This document shows, piece after piece, positions 26,303 through 35,200 of a stretch of 57,240 nt of DNA (positions are counted from its first letter, which is position 1; every line of letters starts with the position of its first letter). The notes under the pieces were generated by a model. That model was not told the DNA's origin, searched no databases, and was given only the letters and a program-made list of their open reading frames with translations. The DNA is from Proteobacteria bacterium CG1_02_64_396 (lineage in GTDB: Bacteria; Pseudomonadota; MNWR01; CG1-02-64-396). The DNA lies in assembly GCA_001872725.1 (NCBI GenBank), contig MNWR01000102.1, positions 1 through 57,240 on the forward strand, written 5' to 3'. A program made the position numbers and the translations under genes.

Positions 26303-27448
26303 ATGAACTGCGCCCCCACGGCCTCCATGCCCGATTGTTGCGATCCGGTTGCCCTTGCCCAAGCGCTGATCCGCTTTGCCTCCGTCACCCCCGAAGACCA
26401 CGGTTGCCAGGCGGCGTTGGCCGATTGGTGCATCACCCTCGGTGGTCGGGTGGAGTGGATGCCATTTGGCAACATCACCAATCTGGTGGTCCGCTTCGGC
26501 GCCGCCGAAAACCCCCGTTTCTGCCTGGCCGGGCACACCGACGTGGTGCCGGTGGGGCGTCCCGAATCGTGGACGGTTGCCCCCTTTGGTGGGGAGGTGA
26601 TCGGGGGATTTCTCTACGGGCGTGGGGCGGTCGACATGAAGGGGGCCATCGCAGCCATGGTGGCCGCCATCGCCCGCGAAAAACGGGGGGGGGGTGACCC
26701 TGAGGTGATCCTGGTGATTACCGGCGACGAAGAGGGGGACAGCGTCGACGGCACCGACAAGATGCTGCACGCCCTGGCCGCACGGGGCGCGCTGCCGGAG
26801 CAGGCGGTGGTGGGGGAGCCGACCAATCCCACAAAATTGGGGCAGACGATCAAGAACGGACGGCGCGGCACCGTCAACGGCACCATCACCATCCTGGGGA
26901 TGCAGGGGCATGCCGCCTATCCGGCCCAGGCCGACAATCCCATCCACCGGGGTCTTCCTGCGCTGCATGAGCTGGCGAGTTTAAAACTCGACGACGGCTA
27001 CCCCGGGTTTTCTCCGACCTCGATCCAGATCACCAACCTCAACGCAGGCGTCGGGGCGAGCAACGTCATTCCGGGGCGGATGAGCGCCGTGGTCGACATC
27101 CGCTATAGCCCTGCCATCAATTTTGCCGGGATCGAGACGGCGATTTGTCAGGTGCTTGAGCGTCATAACCTGCGCTACGAGCTTGAGTTGGTCCACCACG
27201 GCGTCGCCTTCGCCACCCCCCCCGGCCCTTTGGTCGAAAAGGTGCGGCAAGCGGTTGTTCGCCATACCGGCATGGAGCCGGAGCTTTCCACCTCAGGCGG
27301 CACCTCCGATGCCCGATTTTTCAAGGTTTACGGGGTCGAGGTGGTCGAGTTCGGTTTGGTGGGGCAGAGCATGCACCGGGCCGACGAGCGGACCGCTGTG
27401 GATGACCTGGAGCGACTGACCGAGATCTATCGGGCGTTGTTGCGGTAG
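26303..27448 (+). CDS. dapE: succinyl-diaminopimelate desuccinylase
   Basis: This M20 family di-zinc hydrolase (381 aa) is in the lysine/meso-diaminopimelate pathway. The metal-binding His-Asp is in CLAGHTDVVPVG, the bridging Asp in YGRGAVDMKGA, the catalytic Glu pair in ITGDEEGDS, and VGEPTNP and STSGGTSDARF are conserved. The dimerisation domain is inserted at about 180-295. The ATG at 26303 has GAGGAA upstream. The N-terminus carries a few additional residues (MNCAPTASMPDCCD) before the usual start. It ends the long plus-strand housekeeping run. Confidence 0.95.
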   Translation: MNCAPTASMPDCCDPVALAQALIRFASVTPEDHGCQAALADWCITLGGRVEWMPFGNITNLVVRFGAAENPRFCLAGHTDVVPVGRPESWTVAPFGGEVIGGFLYGRGAVDMKGAIAAMVAAIAREKRGGGDPEVILVITGDEEGDSVDGTDKMLHALAARGALPEQAVVGEPTNPTKLGQTIKNGRRGTVNGTITILGMQGHAAYPAQADNPIHRGLPALHELASLKLDDGYPGFSPTSIQITNLNAGVGASNVIPGRMSAVVDIRYSPAINFAGIETAICQVLERHNLRYELELVHHGVAFATPPGPLVEKVRQAVVRHTGMEPELSTSGGTSDARFFKVYGVEVVEFGLVGQSMHRADERTAVDDLERLTEIYRALLR

Positions 27449-28162
27449 GAGATTTTCAGAGGCGGGGGTCGAAAACCAACCGTAGGCGCCACGAGGCTGC
27501 GTGGCTTTCGCCCCCCTTTCATTTCAGGCGCTTACGCCCTTGATATGCGCACGCATCCAGCGCTCGTCGGGGATCTTAGGGAAGCGCCGATTGATGTGGC
27601 GCTTCCGAGTGGCCCAAGGATGGGCTGCCAAAATAGCGCTGTCGTAGGAGGCGATAGCGCTGTCGTAGGAGGCGACCCCGTCGCCGAAGCCCTGCTGAAA
27701 AAGGCAGTATGCCTCTAATCAGCGCTTCCTTAGAGATGCCCGCTGGGTTCCCCCGCTGGGTGAAGGGGCAGGGTTGGGGGGCGTGGGTAAGTTGAGATGC
27801 GCCTGTTCTCAGAAGATTGCGACGGCGTTTGGCGCATGACAGTGTCGGCGATGATCGACCCATGCCGTTGTTGGGCGCAAAGTAACGCGGTCGGCTTGGA
27901 GCGTTAGCATCCCCCTTGGCGGGGGTGTGGCTCCTGGGGTCGGTGGCCCTTGGCTCGCTCGACCTTGAAATGCCGCCCCCGACTGCAACCTTATTGAAGA
28001 GCCGAAGTTGTAGGCTCGGACCCCGTTCGCGAACGGCGGGCCAAGGGTTGCCCACAGGCACGGATGTTCGGTGACAGGAGCGGTGGGATTATGCGGCAGG
28101 CAGCAAGGAGGACACATTCCAGATGGTTTCAATCCACACGGACTTAATCCTGGATTGCAATA
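27449..28162. other. 713-bp gene-free accessory segment with a repeat element
   Basis: Apart from the inverted-repeat element at 27576-27732, I see no gene. Several short hairpin-forming motifs occur (for example CCCCCTTGGCGGGGG near 27912), and short open frames on the minus strand show no family features. A GTTTCAATCCACACGG stretch near 28127 resembles the end of a CRISPR repeat but occurs once. Confidence 0.5.
27576..27732. repeat. GGAAGCGC-type inverted-repeat element, copy A
   Basis: The copy starts TTAGGGAAGCGCCGATT and ends AATCAGCGCTTCCTTAG. The left end can itself fold (GAAGCGCC..GGCGCTTC). The interior has the REP-like core GTCGTAGGAGGCGACC..GTCGCCGAAGC; a 22-bp piece (ATAGCGCTGTCGTAGGAGGCG) is duplicated in tandem in this copy only. 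It has the same orientation as the copies at 30149 and 55322. Confidence 0.75.
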
Positions 28163-28468
28163 ATGACGAAGTTTTCTCGCGTAGGACCTTTTGCTTTTGT
28201 GGCCCTTATGAGCGCGTGGACTGCTATTTTTAGTGCGGCTATCGTTGCCATATATTATGTAAAAACGGCAGATCTTATGATGAAAATATCAATACCAACA
28301 TTTGCTACTATCGTTGTGCCCATAATCATGGGATGCGCCATTGGCTATGGCGGTGCAATTGTAGTGACTGCTTGCACCGGAAACAAAATAGCCAACAACT
28401 TGATAATTGTAATGTCGGGAGGACTGGGGAGCATGATTACCCCGTTAATAATTTGGTGGCACCTCTAG
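28163..28468 (+). CDS. small hydrophobic membrane protein, probably truncated at its 3' end
   Basis: I do not recognise the family. The 101-residue protein is almost entirely three membrane helices (about 10-33, 45-70, 78-100) with ACTGNKIANN in a loop. Codons and base composition are clearly AT-richer than in the neighbours, suggesting recent transfer. The stop TAG (28466-28468) lies inside the terminal CTAG of the MITE at 28465-28680, so the original C-terminus may have been cut off by that insertion. It is surrounded on both sides by repeats. Confidence 0.6.
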   Translation: MTKFSRVGPFAFVALMSAWTAIFSAAIVAIYYVKTADLMMKISIPTFATIVVPIIMGCAIGYGGAIVVTACTGNKIANNLIIVMSGGLGSMITPLIIWWHL

Positions 28469-28680
28469 GAGTCTGTCGGACTTGAGATCGTCCTACTCGG
28501 CAATTGCTCCTGCATTGCTCTACCTCCTGCATCCATGCGGTCGTGCGCCGGCGGGTAATCGGTCCAAATTTCCCCGGTTTTTCGTCACATAGCCACCACT
28601 ATGATCCTCAAAACCGTGAAAATTTGGCCTCGATTCCCCACTCGGCTCGCTACGGACGCTCAAGCCCGACAGACTCCTAG
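28465..28680. mobile_element. 216-bp MITE-like element with 22-bp terminal inverted repeats
   Basis: The left end CTAGGAGTCTGTCGGACTTG (28465 on) matches the reverse complement of the right end, finishing at 28680, over 22 bp with one mismatch. Both ends include CTAG, a probable target sequence. No coding capacity is seen. The interior contains AAATTT..CCGG and ACCGTGAAAATTTGG stretches suggestive of further internal pairing. The same ends flank the transposase fragment at the left edge, so that IS family probably mobilised it. Confidence 0.8.
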
Positions 28681-28835
28681 GAAGCGCTGATCGAAGTGGT
28701 GCCCTCTCGATGGAGAAACAATAAATAATCGACGTTCCAGTCGTGGCTGAGTGGCCTAGGCATCTTTCTACTTCAACGAATAAAAAAACCGGCACTAAGG
28801 CCGGTTTTTTTTGTTACAAACGCCCCCTCAAACCG
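28678..28835. other. intergenic: truncated repeat start and dsbC terminator region
   Basis: TAGGAAGCGCTGATCGAAG at 28678 is the beginning of a GGAAGCGC-type element with no recognisable right end, directly abutting the MITE. The remainder holds the bidirectional terminator at 28782-28812 and no gene. Confidence 0.5.
28782..28812 (-). terminator. Rho-independent, potentially bidirectional terminator after dsbC
   Basis: Seven A, CCGGC, loop ACTAAG, GCCGG, eight T. It lies 23 bp beyond the dsbC stop and reads as a good terminator on both strands; on the minus strand it ends dsbC transcription. Confidence 0.85.
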
Positions 28836-29564
28836 CTATTTATCTGCCAACCACTTCATCAACTCCTCTACCGTAAAATGACCCGCATGAATCCGTCCAT
28901 CGGGGGCGATCAGGGTGGGGGTGCCCATGATCTCTTGGCTGTCGGCAAATGCCACTACCTTGTCGATGGGGGCGGTGCAGCCGGGGCGGGGGGCGGGGGG
29001 ATTCTTGCCGAGTAGCATCCAGTCTTCGAACGCTTTCAAGGGATTGGGGGCGCACCAGATGGCGCGGGCATGTTCGGGCGCCTCCGGGTGAATCTGCTCG
29101 ATGGGGCGCAGCAAAATGTGAACCCGAACCTGCTTGGCCTTGACCAGCTCCTGCTCCAAAGCCTTGCAATGGGGGCAGTCGGGGTCGGTCAGCAGCGCCA
29201 CCTCAGGAGCATCTTTGGGGCCCCGGTCGATGGCGGCATCGAGTGGTACTGTCATCCATGCGACCCGTTTGATCTCCTCTCCACGGCGGCTGGTGATGTC
29301 GATTTTCTCTTGGGTGTCGACGATCCGGCCCAAGAAGAGGTAGCGACCCGTTTGGTCGCAATAAGCCAGTTTGCTCCCCACCACCAGCTCGAAAATCCCG
29401 GGTACCTCGGGCATTTCGCGGATTGTGTCGATCTTCAGATCGGGTAGGGCGGCCCGGATGCGCTGCTCGGTGGCTTGATCCACCGCTTGGGCAATGCCGT
29501 GTATCGACATGAGCAGAACAAGGGCTGCGAGCAGGGTGCGTAGGGGGCGGGGGGCGAGAGGCAT
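28836..29564 (-). CDS. dsbC: thiol:disulfide interchange protein DsbC/G-like, periplasmic
   Basis: This is a 242-residue disulfide isomerase or reductase. A signal peptide ends near GIAQA before VDQAT, an N-terminal DsbC dimerisation domain follows (EMPEVPGIFELVVGSKLAYCD), and then the thioredoxin domain with DCPHC and the cis-Pro loop GTPTLI. An extra cysteine pair (WCAP, GCTAP) resembles that of other DsbC proteins. The ATG at 29564 has GGAGAAG upstream; the frame is open much further up into the divergent deaminase gene but this is a shadow. Divergent from the guanine-deaminase-like gene. Confidence 0.9.
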   Translation of the reverse strand: MPLAPRPLRTLLAALVLLMSIHGIAQAVDQATEQRIRAALPDLKIDTIREMPEVPGIFELVVGSKLAYCDQTGRYLFLGRIVDTQEKIDITSRRGEEIKRVAWMTVPLDAAIDRGPKDAPEVALLTDPDCPHCKALEQELVKAKQVRVHILLRPIEQIHPEAPEHARAIWCAPNPLKAFEDWMLLGKNPPAPRPGCTAPIDKVVAFADSQEIMGTPTLIAPDGRIHAGHFTVEELMKWLADK

Positions 29565-29654
29565 GACTTCTCCATGGTCGTTTTTGGATTGAAAATCGGT
29601 CGGCCGTGCCATCATACCGATCTTTGCCCCCCTCCATACCCCTGGAAACCCGCC

Positions 29655-30125
29655 ATGAGCCACGAAACCTTCATGCGCCGCGCCATCGAGTTGTCGAAGC
29701 AAAGCCTGTCGCTGCAAGGCAACGGTCCTTTCGGGGCGGTGATCGTTCGGGAGGGGGTCATCGTTGGGGAGGGGGTCAATCAGGTGGTGACTACCCCCGA
29801 TCCCACCGCCCATGCCGAGGTGGTTGCCATCCGCGCCGCCGCTGCTGCGCTCAACCGCTTTGATCTGAGCGGCTGCACCCTCTACACCAGCTGCGCCCCC
29901 TGCCCGATGTGCCTGGCCGCCGCCTGGTGGGCCCGGATCGAGACGATCTACTACGGGGCCGAGCCGGAGGATGCGGCAGCGGTGGGGTTCGACGATGCAG
30001 CGTTTTTCGAGCAGATGCGTCTGCCTGCCGCTGGTCGGGCTGTCCCGGCCATTGGGCTGTTGCGGGGCGAGGCCCAAAGGGTGCTCAAGGCCTGGGGCGA
30101 GGCCGAGGAGCGGGTTCTGTATTGA
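29655..30125 (+). CDS. nucleoside/guanine deaminase-like protein
   Basis: This is a zinc-dependent deaminase of the cytidine deaminase fold (156 aa). The zinc ligands and catalytic Glu are in PTAHAEVVAIRAAA and TSCAPCPMCLAAA. The C-terminal YYGAEPEDAAAVGFDDAAFF resembles Bacillus GuaD, which deaminates guanine to xanthine; tRNA-adenosine deaminase (TadA) is a less likely alternative, as it differs in the C-terminal helix. The start at 29655 follows GAAACCCGCC without a clear ribosome-binding site. The repeat copy B begins 23 bp after its stop. Confidence 0.83.
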   Translation: MSHETFMRRAIELSKQSLSLQGNGPFGAVIVREGVIVGEGVNQVVTTPDPTAHAEVVAIRAAAAALNRFDLSGCTLYTSCAPCPMCLAAAWWARIETIYYGAEPEDAAAVGFDDAAFFEQMRLPAAGRAVPAIGLLRGEAQRVLKAWGEAEERVLY

Positions 30126-30148
30126 CAGCGGGTACGAATGAGAGCCTC

Positions 30149-30283
30149 TAAGGAAGCGCCGATTGAATAGCGCTTCCGAGCGACCCAGGGGTGGGTCGCC
30201 ACAATAGCGCTGTCGTAGGAGGCGACCTAAGTCGCCGAAGCCCTGCTGAAAAAGGCAGGAGGCCTTTGTTCAGCGCTTCCCAA
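30149..30283. repeat. GGAAGCGC-type inverted-repeat element, copy B
   Basis: The copy starts TAAGGAAGCGCCGATTGAAT and ends CAGCGCTTCCCAAG. The left hairpin GGAAGCGC..GCGCTTCC and the core GTAGGAGGCGACCTAAGTCG are intact. At about 135 bp it is the shortest complete copy. Confidence 0.75.
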
Positions 30284-30310
30284 GTTTCAATCCGGCCATT
30301 TGGAGCCTTC

Positions 30311-30943
30311 ATGAATGCCCTTCCCCCCGTCCGTGCGACGGTGTTTTACGACGTGATTTGCCCCTTTTGTTACATCGGTGACCGCCGTCTGGGACAGATG
30401 CACGACTACTTCGACCTAAGCGTCGATTGGCGCCCCATCGAGATTCATCCCGACACCCCCGAGGCGGGGCGGGCGGTGGCCGATTTGGGGTATCCCCTTG
30501 AGCAACTTCAGGCGATGCAGGCCCATCTGGCGCGGATGGGGCGGGAGGAGGGGATCGACCTGATGCAGCTGGAGCGGGTCTCGAATTCCCACCGCGCCTT
30601 GCTACTGCTGGAGGCGGCGCGGGATGAGGGGGAGGGGTTCTTTGCCGCGCTGCAAGAGATCCTCTTTCACGCCTTTTTTACCCTGGGGCGCGACATCGGT
30701 GATCCTGCGGTGCTCAAAACGTTGGCCGCCCAGGCGGGACTCCCCCTCGAAACGGTCGAATTGGCCTGGAACGATCCCATTTATGAGGAACGACTGGCCG
30801 AAAACCAGCAGTGGGCCAAGAAGATAGGGGTACGCGGAACCCCTACCGTCATCTTCAATGACCATTTGGCGGTGGCGGGGGCGGTCCCCCTGAAAACCTT
30901 GATGCAGGCCGCCGCCGAGGCGCTCGGCCAGACGGCCAACTGA
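30311..30943 (+). CDS. DsbA family oxidoreductase, FrnE/2-hydroxychromene isomerase-like
   Basis: This cytosolic thioredoxin-fold protein (210 aa) has no signal peptide. The active-site-like motif CPFC is near the N-terminus (FYDVICPFCYIGDRR), with a helical insertion and the cis-Pro loop GTPTVIFN. This FrnE branch contains protein-disulfide oxidoreductases and polyketide-related enzymes. The stop overlaps the ATG of the next gene by one base (TGATG), so they are co-translated. Confidence 0.86.
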   Translation: MNALPPVRATVFYDVICPFCYIGDRRLGQMHDYFDLSVDWRPIEIHPDTPEAGRAVADLGYPLEQLQAMQAHLARMGREEGIDLMQLERVSNSHRALLLLEAARDEGEGFFAALQEILFHAFFTLGRDIGDPAVLKTLAAQAGLPLETVELAWNDPIYEERLAENQQWAKKIGVRGTPTVIFNDHLAVAGAVPLKTLMQAAAEALGQTAN

Positions 30944-31758
30944 TGGGGTTGTCTCCGGCGGTTGTGGGCGGCTATGAACCCTGGAACACCCTGGGGCGGG
31001 GTCGGATGCTTCATTTTGGGGATGACGGCGACACCAGCGTCGAGGTACGGGAGGAGGGGCGCTACCGCTGGCTGACCTTCTCGGGGGGGGCGCCCCAAAG
31101 TGCGTTGGACCGGGAGGAGCCGGGGCGGCTGGTCTTCGAGCACCTGCACTGGCTCCAGGGGTGGATGCTCTTTCGCGACCTCCCCAAGCGGATGTTGATT
31201 CTGGGGCTCGGGGGGGGCGATTTGGTCCGCTTTGCCCTGACGGCGCTGCCCGAAACCGAGATCGTTGCAGTCGAGTGGAGCCAGCCGGTGATCGAGGCGG
31301 CCCATCAGTTTTTTCATGTGCCCCGCGTTGAGCCCCGGTTGCGGGTGGTGCAGGCCGATGCCTTTGGCTGGGTTGAGCAATGCCAAGAGCGGTTCGACGT
31401 GGTGCTGATGGATCTGTTTGCAGGCGACCTAAGCCCGGTCGACCGCTTGAGCGTCACCTGGTTGACGGCGCTGCAAACGATTCTGACCCCCGATGGGGCG
31501 GTGGCGCTGAATTTGATTCCGGGGCGGGCGGGCGACACCCAGACGGTGGCGCGGCGGCTGCGCATTGTGTTTGGGGGCGAGGCCTACACCCTGACCGCCC
31601 CCCGCAGCGGGAATCTGGTCATGCTCGCCTTCCCCTGGCTCGCACGGCGGGCGGCGCAGTCGATGGAGCGGCGGGGCAAGGTGTTGCAGGTGCGGTTGGG
31701 GATCGACTTCAAGGCGATGGTGCGAAGGTTGCGGGCCGACAACCCCGGACTGAGCTGA
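30943..31758 (+). CDS. spermidine synthase-like methyltransferase-fold protein
   Basis: The protein (271 aa) has a class I Rossmann core: MLILGLGGGDLVRFAL binds the nucleotide-like cofactor, EIVAVEWSQPVIEAA is the acidic strand end, and FDVVLMDLFAGD is the catalytic-loop region of aminopropyltransferases. It lacks an obvious YH..E gate typical of SpeE, so a true polyamine synthase activity is not established. Its start overlaps the stop of the FrnE-like gene. No polyamine pathway gene is adjacent. Confidence 0.78.
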   Translation: MGLSPAVVGGYEPWNTLGRGRMLHFGDDGDTSVEVREEGRYRWLTFSGGAPQSALDREEPGRLVFEHLHWLQGWMLFRDLPKRMLILGLGGGDLVRFALTALPETEIVAVEWSQPVIEAAHQFFHVPRVEPRLRVVQADAFGWVEQCQERFDVVLMDLFAGDLSPVDRLSVTWLTALQTILTPDGAVALNLIPGRAGDTQTVARRLRIVFGGEAYTLTAPRSGNLVMLAFPWLARRAAQSMERRGKVLQVRLGIDFKAMVRRLRADNPGLS

Positions 31759-31791
31759 GGTTGTGATGGGTCGTGGTGGAGGGGCGCTGGG

Positions 31792-34179
31792 TTAATCCAC
31801 CGGCCAAACAAAGTGCTCTTCTTGGAACAATCGAACGCAGGCCGCCACCACCTCGGCGTCAAAGAGGGTGCCTGCCCCCTTTTGAATCTGCTCCAGCGCC
31901 GCCACCTGTCCCAAAGAGGGGCGGTAGGGGCGGTGGGACGAAATCGCCTCGACCACGTCGGCCACCGCCACAATGCGGGCCTCTATGATGATCCGATCCC
32001 CTTTTAAGCCTTGCGGATAACCGCTGCCGTCGAGCCGCTCGTGGTGTTGCCGGGTGATGTCGGCGATGGGCCAGGGGAAGTCGATCCCCTTGAGGATCTG
32101 ATACCCCGCCTCGGGATGAGCCTGAACCAGTTTTACCTCCAACTCGTTTAAGCAGGCCGGTTTGCTCAGGATCTCGGCGGGGATCTGAATCTTGCCGATG
32201 TCGTGGATCATCGCCCCGATCCGAATCCCCTCCTGTTGTACCTCATCCAATCCCAACTCTTGAGCAATGGCACCGGCCAGCGCAGCCACCCGCCGTTCGT
32301 GACCGGCAGTGTAGGGGTCGCGCAGCTCCACCATGGCCGAGATCGCCGCCACGGTGCCGTCCAAGGTTTGGTCGATACGGGCCAGGGTTTGCTCCAAGGC
32401 GTGTTTGCCGGCGACCTCGGCGGCCCGCAGCCGCTGTCCGGCGATGCCGAACGCCAGGTTGTTGGCCAGTTCTTGCAGCAGGGGTTTGGTGTTGGGGGCG
32501 AAGGGGTCGGGGCTATTCGATAGCAACACCAGGGTGCCCAGCTCCTGCCCGTTGTGGCGCAGCGGCAGTAGCCCCAATGCGCCGTGGGGGCGTGCGGGGA
32601 CGAGACAGGTGGCAAACCCCTCTTGCAACGGGGAGGGGTGACAGTTGTGCAGAAGCCGGGCCGCCTGCTGGGGCTCGATTCCGGCGGCGGTGCGCACCAC
32701 GCCCCAGAGGGGCTCGGCCCCGTCGTTCGAGGGGGGGACGGGGGCACAGACCCAGGCGGCCTGAAAAACATTGGATTCGACCACCACCCGACAAACCGTG
32801 GCGATCAGGGCCGATTCATCCTCGGCCTGGACCAACGCGAGGTTGCTGCCGCTGAGGATCCGTAGCGCCAGGGTCAGTCGGTCCCGTTCATGCTCGGTGG
32901 CGAGCCGTTCGGTAATGTCTTCGCTGTAGGCCACCCCCACCGATTCCGAATCGGGCAGGTCGAGGGGGGCGCCGCTGACCAGGATGTGGCGCACCAGCCC
33001 ATTTTTACAGCGGATGGAAACCGGGACGTCACTCATTGGCTCACGCCCCATCAATACCGCCTTCATCGCCTGCTGCGCCCGCTGGCGGTCGGCATCGTCC
33101 GCGAGCAAATCGAGGAGCGACATCCCCACCAGCTCCTCTTGGCTGTATCCGTTGTGCCGCGAGGTGGCGCGATTAACCAAGGTAAAACGGCCCTGGCGGT
33201 CGAAGGTGTAGATCGGAATCGTGGCGTGGTCGAGGACGGCTTGTAGGAAGGTGTTGCTGGTTTGAAGGGCACGACGACTGCGGTCGCGGGCGAGCCGGGC
33301 GCCGATCATCCCGGCGGCGGTGCGCAGCAGCTCGGCCTCGGCGGAACTCCAGCGCCCGGTTTGCCGGGTATCGTCAAACCCCATGAAGCCGTCGATTACC
33401 CCGTCGGGGGCGACCAGGGGGACCACCACCAGAGGGCGAATGTGCTGCCGACGCAGCAGCGCCTGTTCCGCCCGGGCCTCTTCGGGCATGGCGTCAACAT
33501 CGGCGATGAAGAGCGTCCGTTTATTGAGGATGTGCGCCATCCACCAGGGGAAAGGCTCAAACGATTGCCTTTGCATTTGATCGATTTGGGGCGTGACTCC
33601 CGGCGCGCACCACTCGTGGGTGTTGCTGATCGTGTTGCTGTCGGCATCGAACAAAAAGAGGTAGGCCCGGTCGGCTTGGGACGCTTGGCCCAAGGCTGCC
33701 AAGCCGGCATTTAGGTCGAGATCGGTCTCGGCCAGAAGAACCGACAGGCGGTTAAGCGCCTGCTCCAAACGCTGGTGTTGCCGCAGGGTGTTCTCGGCCA
33801 GCGTGCGCGGTGAGATGTCGCGCAAAATGCCCAACGCATAATGAATGCCGTGGTGATCGAGGGTGGAGAGCGACAACTCGATGGGGAGGGGCTGGCCGTT
33901 TTTGTGGATGGCGGTCAGTTCCAAGGTTCGCCCCAACATGGGGCCGAGCCCCGAATGGCGAAAAGCGGCAAGCCCTTTGTGGGCCTGGGTGCGTTGCATC
34001 GGGGGGACCAGGGTGTCGTGCAGGTGGCGACCGAGCAATTCGTCGGGGGTGTAGCCGAGCAGGGTGGTCAGGGCGGGATTGGCGTAGACCACCATGCCGT
34101 CGTCGTCCATGAGGATGACGGTATCTCGGGCTGCGTCGGCCATGCCTTGAAACAAAATAGGGTCGAGGGTGGAGGGCAA
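31792..34179 (-). CDS. PAS-GAF-PAS-GAF-HD-GYP c-di-GMP phosphodiesterase
   Basis: This cytosolic multi-sensor (795 aa) has a PAS domain at about 10-125, GAF at 135-290, a second PAS at 315-430, a GAF-like domain at 450-590, and an HD-GYP domain at 603-795. The HD-GYP residues are complete: His in YTAGHERRV, HDIGK at 659-663, and HHERLDGSGYP at 712-722; c-di-GMP hydrolysis is expected. No membrane segment is seen. It starts with TTG, supported by AAGGAG six bases upstream. It sits head-to-tail before two diguanylate cyclases, placing opposite activities side by side. Confidence 0.9.
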   Translation of the reverse strand: MPSTLDPILFQGMADAARDTVILMDDDGMVVYANPALTTLLGYTPDELLGRHLHDTLVPPMQRTQAHKGLAAFRHSGLGPMLGRTLELTAIHKNGQPLPIELSLSTLDHHGIHYALGILRDISPRTLAENTLRQHQRLEQALNRLSVLLAETDLDLNAGLAALGQASQADRAYLFLFDADSNTISNTHEWCAPGVTPQIDQMQRQSFEPFPWWMAHILNKRTLFIADVDAMPEEARAEQALLRRQHIRPLVVVPLVAPDGVIDGFMGFDDTRQTGRWSSAEAELLRTAAGMIGARLARDRSRRALQTSNTFLQAVLDHATIPIYTFDRQGRFTLVNRATSRHNGYSQEELVGMSLLDLLADDADRQRAQQAMKAVLMGREPMSDVPVSIRCKNGLVRHILVSGAPLDLPDSESVGVAYSEDITERLATEHERDRLTLALRILSGSNLALVQAEDESALIATVCRVVVESNVFQAAWVCAPVPPSNDGAEPLWGVVRTAAGIEPQQAARLLHNCHPSPLQEGFATCLVPARPHGALGLLPLRHNGQELGTLVLLSNSPDPFAPNTKPLLQELANNLAFGIAGQRLRAAEVAGKHALEQTLARIDQTLDGTVAAISAMVELRDPYTAGHERRVAALAGAIAQELGLDEVQQEGIRIGAMIHDIGKIQIPAEILSKPACLNELEVKLVQAHPEAGYQILKGIDFPWPIADITRQHHERLDGSGYPQGLKGDRIIIEARIVAVADVVEAISSHRPYRPSLGQVAALEQIQKGAGTLFDAEVVAACVRLFQEEHFVWPVD

Positions 34180-34322
34180 CGCAGACTCCTTGTCGATCGG
34201 GGGGGAAGCTCCATCCTCTCTTTTTCAGAACCGCTTGGGAATCTCTTTTGAAACAGGGGGTTGAGACCGGTCGTTCGAGGGGGGGGCTGAGGCGGTGGGG
34301 TTGAACCCCTAAAAATCGGGGA

Positions 34323-35078
34323 TTAAACCAGGAAGGGGCGTCCGTCTCGCCAGACCGCGATGCGGTCGCGCCCCCGATCTTTGGCGGCGTACATCGCCAG
34401 ATCGGCCTGACGCAGCAGATCGTTCAAATCGCGCCCCCCGCGTTCACATTCGGTCACCCCGATACTCACAGTCAGGTGAACCTGCCCCTGTTCGATGGCA
34501 ATGGGGGCCTGCTTGAGCCCTTGGGCGATACGCATGGCCAGGGTTTGCCCCCCTTCGAGCCGGGTATGGGGCATCAGGATCGCGAACTCCTCCCCCCCCA
34601 TCCGCCCCACCACGTCGACCGCACGAACCTGCTCACGCAGCACCTCGCCAAAGACCCGTAGCGCCCGATCCCCCGCCTCGTGGCCGTGCAGATCATTGAT
34701 CCGCTTGAAGTAGTCGATGTCGAGCATCAGCAGGGTGATCGGGAAGCTATAGCGACTTGCCTGATGCATCGCCTCCTCGGCCAGCTCGAAGAAGTGACGA
34801 CGGGTTCGGGCGCCGGTCAACTCGTCGGTGGTGGCCAAGGTGCGCAGCTCGCGATTGAGCTTCTCTAACGCCAGCAGGTGTCGATAGGTTTGATAGGTGT
34901 GGATTGGGGCGAGCAGCAGGGGGATGGCGATGGCCAGGGTGACCCCCATAGCCCAATCCTCGACCTCCATGATCTCAAGGGTGAGGATGGTGATCGTCAC
35001 CGATAGGGTCACCATGAGGGTGGAGATCAGAACCAGGGATCGGGCCATGCCGAGTCGCAAAAGGAGGGAGGGTTTCAT
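34323..35078 (-). CDS. membrane diguanylate cyclase (GGDEF), paralogue 1
   Basis: The protein (251 aa) has two membrane helices at about 12-37 and 43-60, a short cytosolic linker, and a GGDEF domain from about 84. The active site is GGEEF at about 160, and the product-inhibition I-site RAVD lies five residues upstream (RxxD). The start is ATG 35078, or TTG 35081 just before it, with AGGGAGG in the wrong place for a clean choice. It is a paralogue of the next gene, sharing the linker pattern LAPxHTYxTY and LATxDxLTG. Confidence 0.88.
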   Translation of the reverse strand: MKPSLLLRLGMARSLVLISTLMVTLSVTITILTLEIMEVEDWAMGVTLAIAIPLLLAPIHTYQTYRHLLALEKLNRELRTLATTDELTGARTRRHFFELAEEAMHQASRYSFPITLLMLDIDYFKRINDLHGHEAGDRALRVFGEVLREQVRAVDVVGRMGGEEFAILMPHTRLEGGQTLAMRIAQGLKQAPIAIEQGQVHLTVSIGVTECERGGRDLNDLLRQADLAMYAAKDRGRDRIAVWRDGRPFLV

Positions 35079-35200
35079 CAATGGTGCGTCCCAGAGAAAC
35101 GATGCCGAATCGAGGGAGGCACCCTAGGCGATTGGACCGCTACACTAAACGGGTAATTTGTATGCAGATAATAAAGAGGGGAGGAGGCTACGCAGGGGGG

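Noticed and set aside
28120-28150. GTTTCAATCC stretch like the end of a CRISPR repeat
   Set aside because: It occurs singly here and in a shorter form near 30285; there is no regular spacing, spacers or cas gene.
28735-28765. GTGGCTGAGTGG resembling the D-arm of a tRNA-Ser/Leu
   Set aside because: No acceptor stem, anticodon arm or T-arm can be built around it.
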